From Portulaca oleracea (Eukaryota; Streptophyta; Magnoliopsida; Caryophyllales; Portulacaceae), in assembly GCA_029582165.1 (NCBI GenBank), contig CM055870.1, forward strand, positions 12,579,332 to 12,643,331: a stretch of DNA of 64,000 bases. The letters run 5' to 3'. Each line of letters begins with the position of its first letter. Position 1 is the stretch's first letter. Of this stretch, positions 59,331 through 64,000 are shown in pieces. The position numbers were made by a program, and so were the translations under genes. Below the pieces are notes generated by a model. That model did not search any database. It saw nothing but the letters and a program-made list of their open reading frames with translations, and was not told the DNA's origin.

Positions 59331-59547
59331 ATTGTTTCATGGGTTGTATTTTATTTCAAGTCTAGCCTTGGAGTTGTATGGAGATAGGTGTATGTGTATT
59401 GTGGGTTGTATGTTTGGTGTCTTGTGTTTGCCTTGTCCCGAGTGGGGACGGCGGTAATACCTCAACCCTTGGTGTTCCGCTGCGCTAATCACAGGGTTAG
59501 TTGATGGTTTATGTTAATCTTGTGGTTAAGGGTTTCGGGGTGTTACA
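56012..59547 (+). repeat. Complete LARD LTR, 3,536 bp
   Basis: Starts TGTAACGACCCGCCC and ends GGGGTGTTACA (TGTAAC/GTTACA inverted ends). It is bounded by the polypurine tract on the left and a primer binding site on the right, so it is shared by two internal regions. A TATA box lies near 56597-56606, followed by a C-rich leader. The long 3' part (57100-59250) is AT-moderate with no recognisable gene; it includes repeated text such as TTTTCTAAGTCAGT and GAGACTTTATTGG (57355-57420 and 57735-57795). Confidence 0.9.
59271..59329. repeat. (TA)n microsatellite in the LARD LTR
   Basis: About 29 uninterrupted TA units within the LTR, near its 3' end. This kind of run is expected to vary in length between copies. 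Confidence 0.9.
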
Positions 59548-62500
59548 GTTGTGGTATCAGAGCGGAGTTATAAGAAGGATTTGAGGATTTAGAAATTTCT
59601 AAGCGATTGTGATATACATTCGTGAAGTATGGATATTGGGTGTGTGACATATGTGTCCCTTTATGGATTGAGATTGGGAATATGTGAAGTGTATTGGGAT
59701 GGATGTTGAGCATGAAGCTCCAAATGAGTATATGAAGTGTAAATGTTTTCTCTTGCAGGTTTGAAGAATATGAAAAATTTGGGGATAGCTTTATTTATAG
59801 GGGAAGTGCTGCCGAAATTTCTGCAGGAATTAGAAAGTTTAGTAGCGAGTTTAAGAAAACTCAAGTACAAGTTGTGTTTAACTTAAAAGATTGATATGAG
59901 TGAAGCATGTGATGTGTATAAGTGCCGTTGTGGATGCAGAGCACGTTGAAGAAATCCTTAATGGAGACTTTAGTCATCCAAATAAGAATTTATAAGTCCA
60001 ATTCCAAGTGGGATTGAGGTAGAGCTCAAATTAGGGGCTAAATGCCTTACCAAGGTGTATAGTGAAATGTTTAAAGATGTTTATATGATACAAATGATCA
60101 ATATGATCCAAGGATAGTAAGTAAGGTCACGATAATCATGAGATGGAACAAGAGTTCCTTTCTAAGATAAGTGAGGTTCAAGTTGGTTGAGTCTCGGACC
60201 TTGCCTCAATTTTCATTCGTTTAATTCTTTCAACAAAGTCTATCAACGTCAAAGTTATTAAAACTTTTTATCAACGTTACAAAGAACATAGATGGATCAC
60301 AATCGTGACCCTTTTTCCCAACCTCTTCACTATGTTACTGGAGCCCAAAACCAACATCCAAGTCCATCTCAAGAAGTTGCAAAACGCCTTTGATATCCAT
60401 TGTGCGGCTAATCCGCAATCTGAGTATCGCAATGATGAGTGCCGAGCTTGTTGCTTGTTGCCACCCTTCCCCACGAGAGCCCGTGGGATGATGTAAGAAG
60501 CCGCTACCGTCAGCTACTCCTTCGGGGAGAGCCCGGTCGACACGCATGGTGCCTCAATTCCATTGGGGCATGGAATCAGATCGCATTGGAAGTTGTTATC
60601 ATTCAAGCTGCTCATTCTATGCGTCTACACGTGGCGAGCTAGGGCCTTTTCTACACGAGATGCTATCGTTGCCTGCTCCTCCAAACGCAGGACTAACCCC
60701 TCCGCATGTTTTTCCTCCACCAGCGGACGAGATCCAACTTCGTTTCACACCCCTTATCACGGGCCGTCCGACACCTCCCGTTCCATCCCCACGACGCGGG
60801 TCATCACCCTCGGAGCATGAACCCGCGGAGGAAGAAGATCCTAACATGGATCCCGACGAGCATGAAGTCAAGCAAGAGCCTAAGGGTACTAGCGACTATG
60901 GTCAAGGGACACCTCATCATGTGAATCTACTCTAATTGACTTCTGTGCAGGAATAGCTAGAAGCTAACCTTTGCTAAGCTAGATGACTGTATTAACCTTT
61001 GTGGTTGACCGATTCCTTTGTCTTAAGGTCACCTCTTGTAACTAGTTAAACTATGCTAATTTTTGGGACCTTCCTATGTTTTTGGGTAAAGGGAAGCATT
61101 GGAAGTAATTTGGGGACTTTGGAATTTGTTTAGTGTTGAAATGTATTTCGGATATGGTTGAAAAAGGGGATACCCTAAGGACGAATGGGAGAGGCATCCT
61201 CATATTCTTGGATGTTTACATTGGCATCATATGTTGAAGGTTTTTAACTAGCAAGTACTTGTGTTAGACATATGGGGCGATGAGTTTTATGTTGTGGTAG
61301 GGCCGTGAGAAGTTTGACGGGAGTTCCCTTAATATACGAACATGCTTAGGGACCTTATAGTCAGGCGAGGCGAGGAAGACCTTATGAGAATGCATTCAAC
61401 TACAAACCAAAAGTATATACAGAACAAGTTATAAAGAGGTGATGGCAATAAGTTATGTTGAATAAGGGTATACTCCGTGGTAATGTTGGAATATGTTTCA
61501 AAGATCGGAAACCAACTTGAACTACAAGGTCCTCATTGACTTAGGAACGACTACACATCCTGAGTCATCCCTAGATTCTATCACTTCTAATCCACCACTA
61601 TACCCTGACATTTTAGGTTTTTATGCAAGAATTGCTTAGGCACATACCCGTCTCGCCACTAGGATAGACGAAGCTATTAATGAACAACCATCGTGAGGAC
61701 CAAATCTCTTCTGTATGACTTTTATACTTCAAGTTCATCGCTCAATTTCGATTTTTATTCCCTGCCCTCAGTGTGCTTCCCCCTAGTAAAGGTTACTCCC
61801 TCATCGCAATATTAAAATCCAAGCTTCTCGTTACCTACCATGGGTCATTCTCAAGAATTCTTATCAGATCCTATCGTTGTTACCAGTCCAGTATGTTAAG
61901 GCATTCAATAACTTGCCCTTATCGACTTGTTATCAATTCTCGATCAATTCCTTCATGACCATTACCCACTTATGACTCCTATTCACTCGTTATTTCTTCA
62001 GAATTAGACTTCATTTGATTCATATGACCCTTTTTACTCGCTAAGATTTATCTTTTTCAGGTGATGGTCATGTTCTATCATGAATCTGAACACTATCTTC
62101 AAAGCTTAGCTTCCACAAAAGTCATACTTTGTTTAGGATCAATAACTTATGCTCTATCATTCCAGAAAGTTACTACAAAGTATTCATACATTCCAAACTT
62201 TAATTGTCTTAATTCGGAAATTAGAAGACCGATCCTGATATCTTTCCTTTCCAAATCAAGCTCATTTCGATGTACTTATGAATTTCCTTGTTCATGAAAT
62301 CATTGTAATCATCATCTTTGTCAAATATGCTATCTTTTGTTGATCCTCGTTTCCTTAATGGATATACATGTGTCGTTGGACTAAAGAATACCTATATCCC
62401 TCCACGTAGTCTTAAAGCTTTAAATCTATCAGTGTAAACCTTTGCTTTGTTGTTAACTTCCAAAATTCATGTTTCTACCTCTTATTGATGATATCTTCCT

Positions 62501-62887
62501 GTTATCATGTTTCCCTCCGTGCCTGTTGGTGTCTTCTATAGGAAATAGATGTCAGGAGGGAAGTTTAATAAAGTAAGGAAAGGTGAAATGCAAAAGTGTT
62601 AGTTTATGTGGAATTACCAAGGTACCTGAGGTAAAATGGGAAATGTAGTGAAGCAGATGTTCAAGGAGAATACTAGGGTCCTCGAGTCAAGACTTTTTCG
62701 ATTAAGTTGTTCATAAAGTCAAGAATATAGAACGCTTGGAGAAAGACTAGCTCTTCTTCCAGAGGAATAAAAGTCATATGGGTACATCGGAGAAAGAAAA
62801 GCTACCCACACATCTTTTACGGAATATCAAACACAATGGAACCAACAGCAAGTTTCGGGGACGAAACTTCTTTTAAGGGGGGGAGGG
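59548..62887 (+). mobile_element. LARD copy 3 internal region, complete, 3,340 bp
   Basis: Primer binding site TGGTATCAGAGC at 59552-59563, polypurine tract just before 62888, and no gag-pol frame between. It shares with copy 2, against copy 1, variants such as CAGCAAGTTTCGGGGACG near the 3' end, so copies 2 and 3 are the closer pair. Confidence 0.9.
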
Positions 62888-64000
62888 TGTAACGACCCGC
62901 CCTAAACCCGATTAATTAAAACCTTAATTATAGTAATTAGCTCAGATTACGCTAATAAAATTTTTCTACTTTTACTTTACGATTATTGTTATTATTTATT
63001 TTTATGCGTGACAGGTCTCGAGCAAGGTGATGGCTAAATGGGTTGAATTTATGTCATCTCGGAATTTAGGTTAAAAGTGTTATTGTGAGTCTATGAGTAT
63101 TTTTACGATGAGTGATATATTTCCTTTTATCATTCTCAATTTTATGCTTTTAACCGAGGAAGGGTATATTATTTTTATTTCCGTTTCAATTACGATTTAT
63201 ATTATCCCATCTTCCCATTATATTTTATCGTTCAATTGATTTTATTAGTGTCATCCTACCAATTTATTTTATTTGATTTTAAGTTTTACTAATTGATATT
63301 GTCTAATTTCAACTCAAATTACTTTATTTAACTTTGTATCAATTTATTTTACCCAAGTTATTACCAAGTAATCTTAGCTAGTTTATTATCAATTATTTTA
63401 CTTAAACTAATTTTATTTGTATTAGTTAATTACTCTTTTAATTGTTATTAAAAAGGGAAGGGGTTTTTACATCTATATATTAGAAGAAGGGCCTTAGTGC
63501 TTCATTTTAATCCAACACATTTCACCAAACTCTTTCTCCCTTTCCCTTGTGTGTTTGGCCGAGAACCCCAGCCAGCCCCCCCTTTCTGCTGCTGCGTTTT
63601 CCGGCCACAACTCCGGCGACCGGCGTGTTCTCCGGCGACCCCGAGCCCCCTCTCTCACCTCCTCTCTTGTTTTCTCACTCAATTTCTCATTCAAGTGGTA
63701 TAATATTCAAACCCTAACTCAAGCTTTTATTCTCCTAATCTGATTTTCATGTTTAAATTATGTATCTTTGATATTTTTCATCTCTTTTAAGGTTCTTATT
63801 TATGAATTTATATTGTGGCTAAACTAGGGTTTGAATTTGAGTTTGATACATGTGAATTTGAGTTGTTTTTGGGTGTTTGATATTGTATTCTTGTTGAATG
63901 TTGGAAATAGCTTGTTGCATGTGAGTTCTTTGGTCATGATTAAGCAAGTCTAAGTGTTTAGTTTCTGGAAAAATACATGGATGTTAGTTAATTTGAAGTT
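62888..64000 (+). repeat. LARD LTR, continuing past the window end
   Basis: First 1,113 bp of a third long LTR, nearly identical to 56012-57120. The TATA box (near 63471-63480) and C-rich leader are present. The element continues beyond the window. Confidence 0.9.

Overview
This window is nuclear DNA of a flowering plant, most probably a eudicot with a transposon-rich genome. The evidence is two spliced plant genes, four plant L1-type LINE elements or fragments, Tourist-like MITEs, a Tat-lineage Ty3/gypsy retrotransposon and nested long-LTR elements. No prokaryotic or organellar features are visible. The exact species cannot be named from sequence alone.

Layout. 1-1342 is AT-rich intergenic DNA with a possible LTR relic. 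1354-7440 is a nested LINE insertion on the minus strand. It holds a 5'-truncated ORF2 copy (LINE B) and, at that copy's 3' tail, an ORF1-only LINE (LINE A), which is itself split by an 856-bp solo LTR. A pair of 11-13 bp target-site duplications flanks the composite. 8312-9312 (minus) is a two-exon gene for a 93-residue secreted, proline-rich, cysteine-rich peptide whose intron carries a foldback element. 9603-10218 holds two adjacent Tourist-like MITEs. 12484-18015 is a complete 5.5-kb LINE (LINE C, plus strand) with a target-site duplication, a zinc-knuckle ORF1, and an ORF2 with endonuclease, reverse transcriptase and RNase H. 18350-21253 (minus) is a four-exon gene for a 301-residue TPR protein of the SDI1/MS5 family (sulfur-deficiency-induced). 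Its upstream region has GAGAC motifs, a G-box and a distal match to the core of the UPE box. 21.9-26 kb is AT-rich with MITEs, a 190-bp higher-order tandem repeat and a tRNA-like SINE head. 26064-30855 is a further LINE (LINE D, minus).

From 30856 to the end the window is one nested LTR-retrotransposon complex. The host element resembles a LARD (large retrotransposon derivative): 3,536-bp LTRs, a 3,340-bp internal region without a gag-pol frame, an initiator-Met primer binding site and a chromovirus-like polypurine end. It occurs as a tandem chain LTR-internal-LTR-internal-LTR. An approximately 17.8-kb Tat-lineage Ty3/gypsy element (35440-53276) inserted into one LARD LTR, and later lost the end of its 3' LTR in a deletion. 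The Tat element carries degenerate gag, protease, RT, RNase H, a second RNase H and integrase on the plus strand. Downstream of integrase, on the opposite strand, it carries two captured plant-type coding regions (a DUF7745-like one and a plant-mobile-domain one) that still contain frame-preserving introns. Its non-coding parts are studded with a short near-palindrome, AACCCAGACGGGTT, in both orientations, plus minisatellites.

Nothing here forms an operon-like system. The two host genes are independent single genes in a TE-dominated landscape. The most unusual material is the Tat element's antisense intron-bearing cargo, its dispersed palindrome, and the tandem LARD array.
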